A DNA stretch of 64,000 bases, taken from NCBI GenBank assembly GCA_963740205.1, contig CAVUDD010000005.1, positions 310,001 through 374,000 on the forward strand. The letters run 5' to 3'. Of this stretch, positions 53,923 through 61,884 are shown piece after piece (position 1 is the stretch's first letter; every line of letters begins with the position of its first letter). The position numbers and the translations under genes are program-made. Source of the stretch: UBA2137 sp963740205. GTDB taxonomy: Bacteria > Pseudomonadota > Alphaproteobacteria > Micavibrionales > Micavibrionaceae. The notes beneath the pieces are model-generated. The model did not search any database. It was not told the DNA's origin and saw only the letters and a program-made list of their open reading frames with translations.

Positions 53923-55313
53923 TTTGCCTGCGACCATTTGGTGCCGTTAGCTGTATCTTTAATTTCAATACCCATCCCCAGCAATTCATCACGCAGAGAA
54001 TCCGCGGTGGCGTAATCTTTATTCGCTTTTGCCTCATTTCGTTTGGTAATAAGCTCTTCGACCTTGTCACTGTCAATTTCACTGCGTCCAAAATTTAAGA
54101 AGGCTTTTGCATCTTTTTCAAAAAATCCCAGCGTTTCTACAAGCAAATTTATTTTGCCCTTTAATAAAGATTTTTGAGAGTCATCAGCATTGGCAAAATC
54201 TTTGACAAGCTGGTGAAAGCTTGAAATGAGAAGTGGTGAATTAAGGTCATCATAGAGAGGCGAGAGAGTCTCACTTTTTTCTTCGTCACTTAAATCCCTT
54301 TGCGGAATATTCTTTAGGTCAGACAAAGTTTTATAAATCAGGGTGACTGTTTTTCCTGCCTGATGCAGGAGGTTGTCGTTCCAATCCAGAGGCTTTCTGT
54401 AATGCGCAGATAATAGAGCCATACGAATAACATCACCGTGTATTCCCTGTTTTAACAAATCATGGGTCAATGTAAAATTGCCAAGAGATTTTGACATCTT
54501 TTCGCCATCGACTGTAAGAAATCCATTATGAACCCAAACCTTTGCAAAGGCACTTAAGTCATTCTGATTTCCGTGAGCACAGCAAGACTGTGCAATTTCA
54601 TTTTCATGGTGTGGGAATTTTAAATCTGCGCCACCGCCATGAATATCAAAGGGAAGCGAGAGGTGTTTTTCTGCCATCACCGAGCATTCTATATGCCAAC
54701 CTGGACGTCCAAATCCATAGGGTGAATTCCAACCCGGTTCATCACCAGTGCTTGGTTTCCACAATACAAAGTCTGCAGGGTCTTTTTTATAAGTAGCAAC
54801 CTCGACACGCGCGCCCGCGACCTGTTCATCACGGCTACGCCCTGAGAGCCCGCCGTATTTTTCAAAAGAGGGGACATTAAATAGAACGTGACCATCTGCC
54901 TCATAGGCATGGCCATTTTGAATAAGTGCATCAATCTGGGCAATCATTTCTGGTATGTGCTCAGTTGCTAGGGGCTGGATTGTAGGAGGCATATTTCCCA
55001 AAGCCCCCATATCCTCATTGTAAATCTTGGTATATCGCTTTGTGATTGTGTCGATTGACTCACCGCTTTGGCGAGCGCGCGTTATGATTTTATCCTCGAT
55101 ATCTGTAATGTTAGAGGCGTAAGTTACCTTTGGATAAAGCGTTTGTAGTACTCTGGTGAGCAGGTCAAACACAACTGCCATGCGAGCATTTCCAAGATGG
55201 GCATAGTCGTAAACAGTAGGCCCACAGGCATAAAGACGCACATTACTTTCATCGAGAGGGATAAAGTCTTCTTTTTGTCGTGTTAGAGAATTTGTGAGTT
55301 TTAATCTTGTCAT
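53919..55313 (-). CDS. cysS: Cysteinyl-tRNA synthetase
   Basis: A 464-residue class I synthetase. The HIGH equivalent is in CGPTVYDYAHLGNAR, the zinc-binding region has ECSVMAEKHLSLPFDIHGGGADLKFPHHENE, KMSKSLGN is the KMSKS loop, and a C-terminal DALR-type helical end follows (NEAKANKDYATADSLRDELLGMGI). Full length. The next minus-strand gene (DUF2235) is 44 bases upstream. Confidence 0.97.
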   Translation of the reverse strand: MTRLKLTNSLTRQKEDFIPLDESNVRLYACGPTVYDYAHLGNARMAVVFDLLTRVLQTLYPKVTYASNITDIEDKIITRARQSGESIDTITKRYTKIYNEDMGALGNMPPTIQPLATEHIPEMIAQIDALIQNGHAYEADGHVLFNVPSFEKYGGLSGRSRDEQVAGARVEVATYKKDPADFVLWKPSTGDEPGWNSPYGFGRPGWHIECSVMAEKHLSLPFDIHGGGADLKFPHHENEIAQSCCAHGNQNDLSAFAKVWVHNGFLTVDGEKMSKSLGNFTLTHDLLKQGIHGDVIRMALLSAHYRKPLDWNDNLLHQAGKTVTLIYKTLSDLKNIPQRDLSDEEKSETLSPLYDDLNSPLLISSFHQLVKDFANADDSQKSLLKGKINLLVETLGFFEKDAKAFLNFGRSEIDSDKVEELITKRNEAKANKDYATADSLRDELLGMGIEIKDTANGTKWSQAN

Positions 55314-55357
55314 GCTTTGTTTTTACAGGCTCATGTCAAACCTGACAACAGGCAAGG

Positions 55358-56473
55358 TTAAATTGCAACCGCAATAGTTTCTTGAGGTTTTCTTAGAAAT
55401 TCTGGCCAGGTTTTTAGATTTTGAGGGTTGTAATGAGGTTGAGCATCAACGTAGTCCCAGGCGCCATCACTTACATAAGTGTAATCACCTATTGGGCGCA
55501 GGTTTCTGCCGGTTAAAGCCAAAGTAACCTTGCTAAAAAATCCACCTTTATTTGTGAATGCATCGGGAGCAAGAGATAGATGTGAGTTGTGTGAAAAAGA
55601 ATCTTTTACCCAGTCTTCTTCTATATGAAGATTTGTTTTTTGACGCAGTTTTTCAATTATCCAAAGGGCTGCTTGGTCGGCAAAATCTTGCGTTATAGGA
55701 CAACCACCACCAATTCCAGCATGGTCTGCGACAAACCATTCTTCGGATAGGCGCGTTGCATTATGTTCTTTGTCCTCAACCATATGTGTCACATCAAAGG
55801 CGCGTCTATGCTCATCTATTGCAATCGCATGTGATGCGGTGCGCGTATTTTTATTAAGCGTTGTGTCGTGGAATTGATGACGCATATTAATTAGATGCGA
55901 AATAACAGGAATTCTCAATGGGATACCAAGCGATCCCACAGTATCAAAGCATGCAAGGTCAATTTTGGGGCGGCTTGCAAGAGAGTTTTCCGCACGGAAA
56001 GCCTTTCCTTCTGGGCTGGAGGGTCGCACATCACTTTTGTAAAATGCATAAGCGCGGCTGATATACTTTTCGCGTATGCGAGGGTCGTCAGGATTAACCT
56101 TGTCTCTAAAGGCTATTTTATCCCAATCCAGAATCCCACATTTATAAATCATCCCGTTAAGAGAGCGCGCAGTGTAAGATCCGCGACTAAATCCAAGTAG
56201 TGTGACATCATCGCCCGTATGGTAGTTCTGAGTTATATTTTCGTAGGCTTCTTGAATTTTCTTTGGTAGATCCGCTCCAGTGGCCCCATTCCATGCGCGC
56301 TCAAGGATACTGCCAGTTGCACCCACACCATCAAAATGAGCTATCGTTTGCTGGATTCTGTCTGGCCCTTCAGGCGGGATACAATCAAGTATTCTTTTTA
56401 CATTGGTAGGCGTTACTTGGTCATCTCTTTGCCAAGTGCCATCCATTCCTATAATGATGCGTTTTTTTGTCAT
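55358..56473 (-). CDS. DUF2235 alpha/beta-hydrolase-like protein
   Basis: A 371-residue protein. IIIGMDGTWQRDD at the start and LLGFSRGSYTARSLNGMI (nucleophile Ser in GFSRG, about 94) match DUF2235, a group that includes Tle1-like phospholipase effectors of type VI secretion. Here no VgrG, PAAR or immunity gene is next to it, so a housekeeping lipase or hydrolase role is as likely. No signal peptide. Catalytic His/Asp positions were not assigned with certainty. Confidence 0.85.
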   Translation of the reverse strand: MTKKRIIIGMDGTWQRDDQVTPTNVKRILDCIPPEGPDRIQQTIAHFDGVGATGSILERAWNGATGADLPKKIQEAYENITQNYHTGDDVTLLGFSRGSYTARSLNGMIYKCGILDWDKIAFRDKVNPDDPRIREKYISRAYAFYKSDVRPSSPEGKAFRAENSLASRPKIDLACFDTVGSLGIPLRIPVISHLINMRHQFHDTTLNKNTRTASHAIAIDEHRRAFDVTHMVEDKEHNATRLSEEWFVADHAGIGGGCPITQDFADQAALWIIEKLRQKTNLHIEEDWVKDSFSHNSHLSLAPDAFTNKGGFFSKVTLALTGRNLRPIGDYTYVSDGAWDYVDAQPHYNPQNLKTWPEFLRKPQETIAVAI

Positions 56474-56529
56474 ATGACGGTATTACGCCCGAAATTTGAG
56501 AAAATCAACATTTTTATGAAAAGTAATGA

Positions 56530-57069
56530 TTATTTATTTTTGCGCAAGTATACGTAGAATGCTCCATCGCCACCGTCTCTGGGACGAGCATGATGGTATT
56601 GCAACACGATATCCTTGAACGGTATTTGTTGCATCCAAGTGGGGAATTTACGCTTTAAAACTCCGCGCGCATCTTCCATCCAATGTTCAGGATTAACGGA
56701 TTGTGCGCCTTTACCTGTGATAACTAAAACCATGCGCCTGCCAGAATTATAGGAACTCTCGATAAAACCACTTAAGGATCTATAGGCCTCCTCCTGTCTC
56801 ATTCCGTGCAAATCAATACGGCCTTCGATTTTGAGTTTTCCTTTAATCAATTTGTCTTTGGTGTTTTTATCAATCTCCCTGCTCTTTTCGATAATAGCAG
56901 TAGTTCTTGGGATTGGGTCTTTTGTTTTTAATGACTCTTTAAGTGTAGTTTTTGAAGTATTGGCTTTAGGGGTTTCTTCTTTCTTTGACGCATTTTTTTT
57001 GGAGGGGTGAAGAGGTTTTACATCCTGTGTTACTAAATCCCATAAATTTTCATCGTCTTTATGTGTCAT
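56530..57069 (-). CDS. Smr-domain protein
   Basis: A 179-residue protein. The first 80 residues are charged and disordered (KKNASKKEETPKANTSK). The Smr domain (about 90-175) has RIDLHGMRQEEAY, VLVITGKGAQSV, YHHARPRDGGDGAFYVYLRK: the LDLHG and H..A...GGxGA motifs of Smr endonuclease domains. The lone-Smr (YdaL-like) type in alphaproteobacteria often lies with MltA genes, which are absent here. Confidence 0.93.
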   Translation of the reverse strand: MTHKDDENLWDLVTQDVKPLHPSKKNASKKEETPKANTSKTTLKESLKTKDPIPRTTAIIEKSREIDKNTKDKLIKGKLKIEGRIDLHGMRQEEAYRSLSGFIESSYNSGRRMVLVITGKGAQSVNPEHWMEDARGVLKRKFPTWMQQIPFKDIVLQYHHARPRDGGDGAFYVYLRKNK

Positions 57070-57148
57070 CTATGTGATTTACTTGCGATAGTGTTAAGAT
57101 ATACCTTATAAGAAGCAGGATTAAACGATAACATATAGAAGAGTTTAA

Positions 57149-57856
57149 ATGCGTATTTTTTCTAAAATATTTCTTATCATTTCTTTTTTAATAGTCTTTG
57201 CCAATAGCGATGCTCGTGCCCAATTTATTGAAGAGGCATCCTCGCCACTCGATGTTGGAATAACTTATTATAAGCTGGCGCGCGAGATTCCGGATTTTGG
57301 AAAATGGGCGTCTCACACTCAAGAATATGGTACTGCGCTGGAAGAGAGCAAAGCAAGGGTTTTAGAGGAAGAAACACAAAGACTTCAAAGAGCTTTTGCA
57401 GAATATGACCATACAATCAGCCCTATAAATATACGTACTCTTGTCGATGTCAGTGTCAAAGAAGGCGAACAACCTAAACTTTCTATTACTTTCCCGAACA
57501 AGAAGAACTCTTACTTTCCTTATACATATGCAGGTGAAGACTATGCCCTTATCGCCGAAAATAGCGACGTTCTCGCAGATATTCCAATAGAAGTATTTGA
57601 GGTTGAACAAATAAAAGAAAAAATCCCCGATGATGGAAAAATCTTTCTTATACTTAATACTGTTGCTTATAAGGTAAGTACGAAAGAGCAATTAAAAGAT
57701 AACAATTTAAAGTTTCGTCCGTTGTTGGCTAAAATAGGAGGAATATCTCTTTATAATAGCGAGCTCGAAAGTGTATGGTCTTGGAAGGCAGGTTGGTATA
57801 GCCGAGTGAGAAGAAGCCTTGTAAGCAAAGAACAAGAAAATGCTGTACAGAATTAG
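57149..57856 (+). CDS. Hypothetical secreted protein, DUF4852-like
   Basis: A 235-residue protein with a signal peptide (about 1-24, cleaved near ARA-Q). Segments GITYYKLAREIPDFGKWASHTQEYGTALEE and EEETQRLQRAFAEYD fit my recollection of DUF4852 proteins, but without a search this is tentative. The rest is beta-rich. Its end overlaps the next gene by 17 bases, so the two are likely cotranscribed. Confidence 0.7.
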   Translation: MRIFSKIFLIISFLIVFANSDARAQFIEEASSPLDVGITYYKLAREIPDFGKWASHTQEYGTALEESKARVLEEETQRLQRAFAEYDHTISPINIRTLVDVSVKEGEQPKLSITFPNKKNSYFPYTYAGEDYALIAENSDVLADIPIEVFEVEQIKEKIPDDGKIFLILNTVAYKVSTKEQLKDNNLKFRPLLAKIGGISLYNSELESVWSWKAGWYSRVRRSLVSKEQENAVQN

Positions 57857-58427
57857 TCCCTTTTTTAAATCCTTGTTACGTCGTACCGAAACTACGGATA
57901 CGCGCCAAGCCATTCGTCGTGAAGAAACAACTCTTGAGCAGAGAAAAAAGGAAGACGGAAATAAACGTGCCTCGTTTGCGGATTCTGTTGCTGATGACAC
58001 ACAAGTAAGCGTAGATTCTCTAGTTTCCTTTTTAAACGATATGCTCAAAGAAAATACGGCAACCGCGCAGGAGCAATCTTTTAGCTCGATGGCTGGAAAT
58101 ATTACTGATCCTGAGGCTCCAAGCGCTCCTCAAAATTTTTCAGAAGATGATACATTTTCTAAAACACCTCCTTCTCAAGCTGCAAATGCTTATCAATCAA
58201 CTGCGAGTAAAATTGAGGCTCCCAATTACTCGGATGGTGCCAAAACCAAACTGGAAGACGGTGCGCATGCGGTCATACTTGATACGAAGGATCGGCAGAC
58301 ACTTGAAAGATTTGTCAGAGATTTGCGAGAGTTATCACGGAATGGCATTGAATCTTTAAATATTTCACGTGCAGGCACGTTTTTTGAGTCCTTGCGTGAG
58401 GCCATTGATTCCCACAAAACATCTTAA
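57840..58427 (+). CDS. Hypothetical 195-residue protein
   Basis: No family is recognised. The N-terminus is basic (FKSLLRRTETTDTRQAIRREE), the middle is low-complexity Ser/Ala/Pro-rich, and the last 60 residues (DTKDRQTLERFVRDLRELS, FFESLREAIDSHK) look helical. No signal or membrane segment. It overlaps the secreted protein upstream and lies 40 bases before algH. Confidence 0.65.
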   Translation: MLYRISPFFKSLLRRTETTDTRQAIRREETTLEQRKKEDGNKRASFADSVADDTQVSVDSLVSFLNDMLKENTATAQEQSFSSMAGNITDPEAPSAPQNFSEDDTFSKTPPSQAANAYQSTASKIEAPNYSDGAKTKLEDGAHAVILDTKDRQTLERFVRDLRELSRNGIESLNISRAGTFFESLREAIDSHKTS

Positions 58428-58467
58428 ATATTTGGCTATTTCAAATCGCGTATGCTAATTTTTGCAG

Positions 58468-59040
58468 ATGGGATCATACAACTCTAATTTTTTAGTTGGC
58501 AAGCTTCTTTTGGCGACACCTCAAATGGGTGATCCACGTTTCGAGCGCGCTGTTATCTTTATTTGCGCCCATGATGAAAATGGTGCGATGGGCTTGGTTT
58601 TAAACCAGAAGATGCCGGATTTTGGATTTTCTAATCTTCTTGAACAACTGGGTATTGAAACGAATAAAGACAATGCCATTAAATTGCCTGTTATGCTTGG
58701 TGGACCAGTCGAAACAGCACGTGGATTTTTACTTCATGGCTCTGACTACAAGCTTAAAGACACCGTGCCTATTAATGATAATTTTTCTGTGACCGCTACG
58801 CTGGATTGTCTGAAATCTATTGCGGAAGGCGCGGGCCCTAAAAGCATGATTTTTATGCTAGGTTATGCTGGTTGGAGCGAGGGACAGTTGGAGGAAGAAT
58901 TAAAGGAAAATGCGTGGCTGGTTGCTGATGCAGATAATACACTTATTTTTGATACCAACACAGCTAAGCTGTGGGAAAAAGCTGTTCAGACATTAGGTGT
59001 CGAGCCTAGTTTTCTAACCACCCATGCTGGAAACGCCTAA
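58468..59040 (+). CDS. YqgE/AlgH family protein (UPF0301)
   Basis: A 190-residue protein from ATG 58468 (MGSYNSNFLVGKLLLATPQM). It has the family core GKLLLATPQMGDPRFERAVIFICAHDENGAMGLVLN, LGGPVETARGFLLH and MLGYAGWSEGQLEEELKENAWL. Function is undefined; in Pseudomonas AlgH links to alginate regulation. A TTG six bases upstream is an alternative start. No clear ribosome site is visible. Confidence 0.94.
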   Translation: MGSYNSNFLVGKLLLATPQMGDPRFERAVIFICAHDENGAMGLVLNQKMPDFGFSNLLEQLGIETNKDNAIKLPVMLGGPVETARGFLLHGSDYKLKDTVPINDNFSVTATLDCLKSIAEGAGPKSMIFMLGYAGWSEGQLEEELKENAWLVADADNTLIFDTNTAKLWEKAVQTLGVEPSFLTTHAGNA

Positions 59041-59076
59041 GTCTTACTTATGACACTTCCTCTACGCTATCTAATT

Positions 59077-59670
59077 TCAATTAGATTTATTCAGCCCATA
59101 TAAAATATGATCTTGGCGGAGGCCTTCAATTTCGACATAAGCTTTGGCGAGGCCCTCTTCTTCAAAGCCAAGACGCTCAAGTAATTTACGGCTTCTAGTG
59201 TTATTGGGTAGAGTTGCTGCGTTCATTCTTTGTAATTTTAAAACAGAAAAGCCAAAACGGATTATGGCGTCCAGTCCTTCATGCATAAGAGATTGCCCTT
59301 GTCTTTCCGCATCTATCCAATAGCCAAGCCAGCCATATTGCGCAGCACCTCTGCATACACTGTTAATATTGATACCCCCAATAAGCTCACCTGAAGGGCG
59401 TTCGAAAAGAAGAAAGGCATATGCATTATCTTCTTTCCATTCATGTTCCTGACGGTTGAGTTTACGAGTAAAATATTTACGTTCATCCCAGCCTGTATTC
59501 CATTTTGGCTCGAACGGTGTCAGGTGGCTTTTGTTGTTGGTGCGAACTTCAATCCACTCTTTCCAGTCCGTTTTTCTGGGCGCACGTATAGTCAGTCTTG
59601 GTGTCTTAATCAGGGTGTACTTATAAGAGGGGAAACCTTCTATTGTAAATTCTGATTTAGTTTTGTTCAT
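59077..59670 (-). CDS. GNAT N-acetyltransferase, RimJ-like
   Basis: A 197-residue acetyltransferase from ATG 59670 (MNKTKSEFTIEG); the TTG at 59706 would overlap the carboxypeptidase end. The GNAT fold shows ETPRLTIRAPRKTDW-like KTPRLTIRAPRKTDWKEW, GGININSVCRGAAQYGWLGYWIDAERQGQSLMHEGL and NNTRSRKLLERLGFEEEGLAKAYVEI. Such proteins often acetylate ribosomal-protein N-termini or small amines; the substrate is unknown. Confidence 0.9.
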   Translation of the reverse strand: MNKTKSEFTIEGFPSYKYTLIKTPRLTIRAPRKTDWKEWIEVRTNNKSHLTPFEPKWNTGWDERKYFTRKLNRQEHEWKEDNAYAFLLFERPSGELIGGININSVCRGAAQYGWLGYWIDAERQGQSLMHEGLDAIIRFGFSVLKLQRMNAATLPNNTRSRKLLERLGFEEEGLAKAYVEIEGLRQDHILYGLNKSN

Positions 59671-59677
59671 CGCGCGC

Positions 59678-61262
59678 TCAATTATTTGAAAGATATCTGT
59701 TTTCAAGATGGGAAATCAAAAAGTCGGGCGATAGTTTATGTCCTGTCGCTTTCTTTATGAGATCAGCAGGCGTATAGAGGCTTCCCATTTTATGAATGCG
59801 TGTATGAAGCCAATGTGTAATATCCTCGAAGTGCCCATTCTCTATCGAGCCATAGATTTTGGGAATATCGTCTTTCATCTTTTCAAAGATTTGGGCGGCA
59901 ATAATATGCCCCAAGGAATAGGATTGAAAATATCCAAATTTGCCAACAAACCAATGCACATCTTGCAAGACACCTTGGGTATGGTTTTGTGGCATAACTC
60001 CCAATTTTTCATGCATCCATTCTGTCCAGTAGGCGGGGATATCTTTGACCTCGATTTTACCTTCTATCAAATCACACTCAATTTGAAAGCGTAGGAAAAT
60101 ATGGAAGAAGTAAGTGACTTCATCGGCTTGTTTACGGTTTAGGGAGGGTTTGACCTCTGTTTTAATACGGTGCAGGTTTTCCGCGGTAAGCGATGGGTCA
60201 CCAATAGTATGGAATAGACCCTCAAGGCGCGGTGCAAGAAACGTAAAGAACTCCGACGTACGTCCAATCAGCATTTCAATAAATAGCGCCTGACTTTCAT
60301 GGACTGTGGTGCCCATATCGAGTGCAACAGGTTGATAGGCCCATTCACCAGTAGCGGGTAATCCTTGCAGATAAATACCGTGCCCGCCTTCATGTAGGGC
60401 GGATTTCATAGAGTTCTAAAAAGTTCTTTGTATCCACGTTCTTGATAACAAGACGAGCATCATCAGGTGTTCCACCTTCAACAGGCGAATGTCCTGTTTC
60501 ATACAGAGCGCCTCTATTAAAATCAAACCCAAACAGACCAATAAGTGCTCGGTTAAGAAGCATTTGTGCTTCTGTTCCAAATGGTCCGCTCAAGGGAATG
60601 ATTTCATCGCGCTGTTTTTGCCGGTCAATAATTTTAGGCATCATTTTGGTAAGCTCAACATCAAGCTTGTTAAACCATTTCCAAACAGTTGGCAGATCAA
60701 AGCCAGGGGAGTGATCTTGGACTAATGCCTCAAAAAGTGTTGAGCTATTACGCATTTTTGCTTTGCGCTCGGCGACGCGCCTTGTGTGATCCACGACTTT
60801 TTGTAAATGTTTTTCGGCCGTTGCCCAGTCACCATCAATCAAGATACCACGGTGTAGACGACGCCCCTCATTAGCGATAAGAGCTGATTTCTCCATCAAC
60901 TCATGATCCATAATGGCGTGTTTTTTATAATTATTGACCATACCTTTGAGGTTGGCAGTATTCCATTCATCCCAATATTTAGGATGAGCATCAAGATGTT
61001 CTTGTGCTTCATCCAGCTCACGCTCGGCATCGCAACAAACAATATCATCATGGATGCGGCGCTGGAGGTAAGAAATTTGATCAATGCGGTTGCTATAGGC
61101 ACCCTCGGGCATAGCAGTCAGGAAATCCCGCGAGATAATTTCAGCAATGGCTGCCAAACGCCCGACGTTTCTGTGGCGACGCATTAGACGTTCATAGGCT
61201 TCACAAGGTAGAGAAGATTTCTTTTCAGCGGTCATGTCATCTACTATGTGAGAAGCCATCAA
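59678..61262 (-). pseudogene. M32 (Taq-type) metallocarboxypeptidase, frame broken once
   Basis: Two frames (60390-61262 and 59678-60409) together form a normal M32 carboxypeptidase of about 525 residues. The break lies at 60410: removing one base (A on plus, T on minus) gives TKNFLELMKSALHEGGHGIYLQGL, with the HExxH zinc motif as HEGGH. The C-terminal half has TTVHESQALFIE with the third zinc-binding Glu region and LGHIIAAQIF. It trims C-terminal residues from peptides. Restored reading argues for a sequence error. Confidence 0.88.
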
Positions 61263-61402
61263 CCTTGTCTATAGCGAAACATAGAGAAATTTAAAGGTTA
61301 ACAAGGTGTAAAGCATTTCACGGATTTGAAAAGAAAACGCACGAACTCACTAACACTGTTAATATTATGTAAACTATTTGGAGCGAAGGGCTTAAATAAG
61401 CG

Positions 61403-61433
61403 AAACCCTCGAATGAACGGGATCCGAGGGTTT
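61403..61433 (-). terminator. Terminator-like hairpin after the mini-ORF
   Basis: AAACCCTCG (61403-61411) and CGAGGGTTT (61425-61433) form a 9-bp stem with a 13-base loop. On the minus strand it is followed by CGCTTATTT, a weak T tract, 25 bases beyond the mini-ORF stop. Confidence 0.7.
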
Positions 61434-61458
61434 GCAATGAGGGTATTTAGGTTGAAAC

Positions 61459-61500
61459 TTATTTTTTGCCTGGCTTTGTAGGCTTTTTCTTTGTTGGCAT
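61459..61500 (-). CDS. Candidate 13-residue lysine-rich mini-protein
   Basis: On the minus strand ATG (61498-61500) opens MPTKKKPTKPGKK and stops at 61459. AAGAGGT seven or so bases upstream is a strong Shine-Dalgarno. A terminator hairpin follows. The peptide is seven-thirteenths lysine with proline and glycine, unlike chance sequence. It could be an expressed microprotein, or the unit could be a small RNA. No family known to me. Confidence 0.4.
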   Translation of the reverse strand: MPTKKKPTKPGKK

Positions 61501-61745
61501 GGTATACCTCTTGAAAGAAGTGGTGGTCACAACCGGCCATCAGGCGCAAAGGACTTCCATTTGCATCTATAAATTTATCACGTTTATGGGCAAAAACGAG
61601 TGTTTTAAGCGCTTCTTATGAACTTCGCAATTCTATTTCAGTATTAGGGAAAGTGGCGTTTAAAATGGCCATCAAGGCTGTTTATTAGGAAACGACAAGG
61701 CAGATAAAAACTTGAATTATTATTTCAAGAATTTGCCTTTTCAAA

Positions 61746-61817
61746 GTCATCGCGAGGAATGAAATGACGCCGCGATCCAGTCATTTTTCTGGATTACTTC
61801 GCTTTGCTCGCAATGAC
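61746..61817. repeat. Dispersed palindromic repeat, copy 2 (rearranged halves)
   Basis: Starts GTCATCGCGAGGAATG, runs through GCCGCGATCCAG, then a TCATTTTT spacer, then CTGGATTACTTCGCTTTG and CTCGCAATGAC. The halves match copy 1 (40517-40587), but their order is inside-out: the CTGGAT/ATCCAG ends meet in the middle here and face outwards there. It lies in non-coding DNA beyond the acyltransferase stop. Confidence 0.75.
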
Positions 61818-61884
61818 AGAGTATCTAGTTTTTAGGAATTCTCAAAACAGGTTTTAAACCCTCTTACCATTTTAGTTATTATAT

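Larger units (their letters stand above)
61263..61884. other. 622-base mostly non-coding gap
   Basis: Between the M32 gene and the acyltransferase gene. It holds the mini-ORF at 61459-61500, the terminator-like hairpin at 61403-61433 and the palindromic repeat at 61746-61817. Other open frames (for instance on the minus strand 61298-61549) lack conserved features. The rest is A/T-rich and shows nothing I can assign. Confidence 0.6.

Noticed and set aside
55358..56473. DUF2235 gene as a type VI effector locus
   Set aside because: No VgrG, PAAR, Hcp or immunity gene is adjacent, so only the family is reported.
61298..61549. 83-codon minus-strand ORF covering the mini-ORF
   Set aside because: No ribosome site, no conserved pattern; it crosses the terminator-like hairpin.
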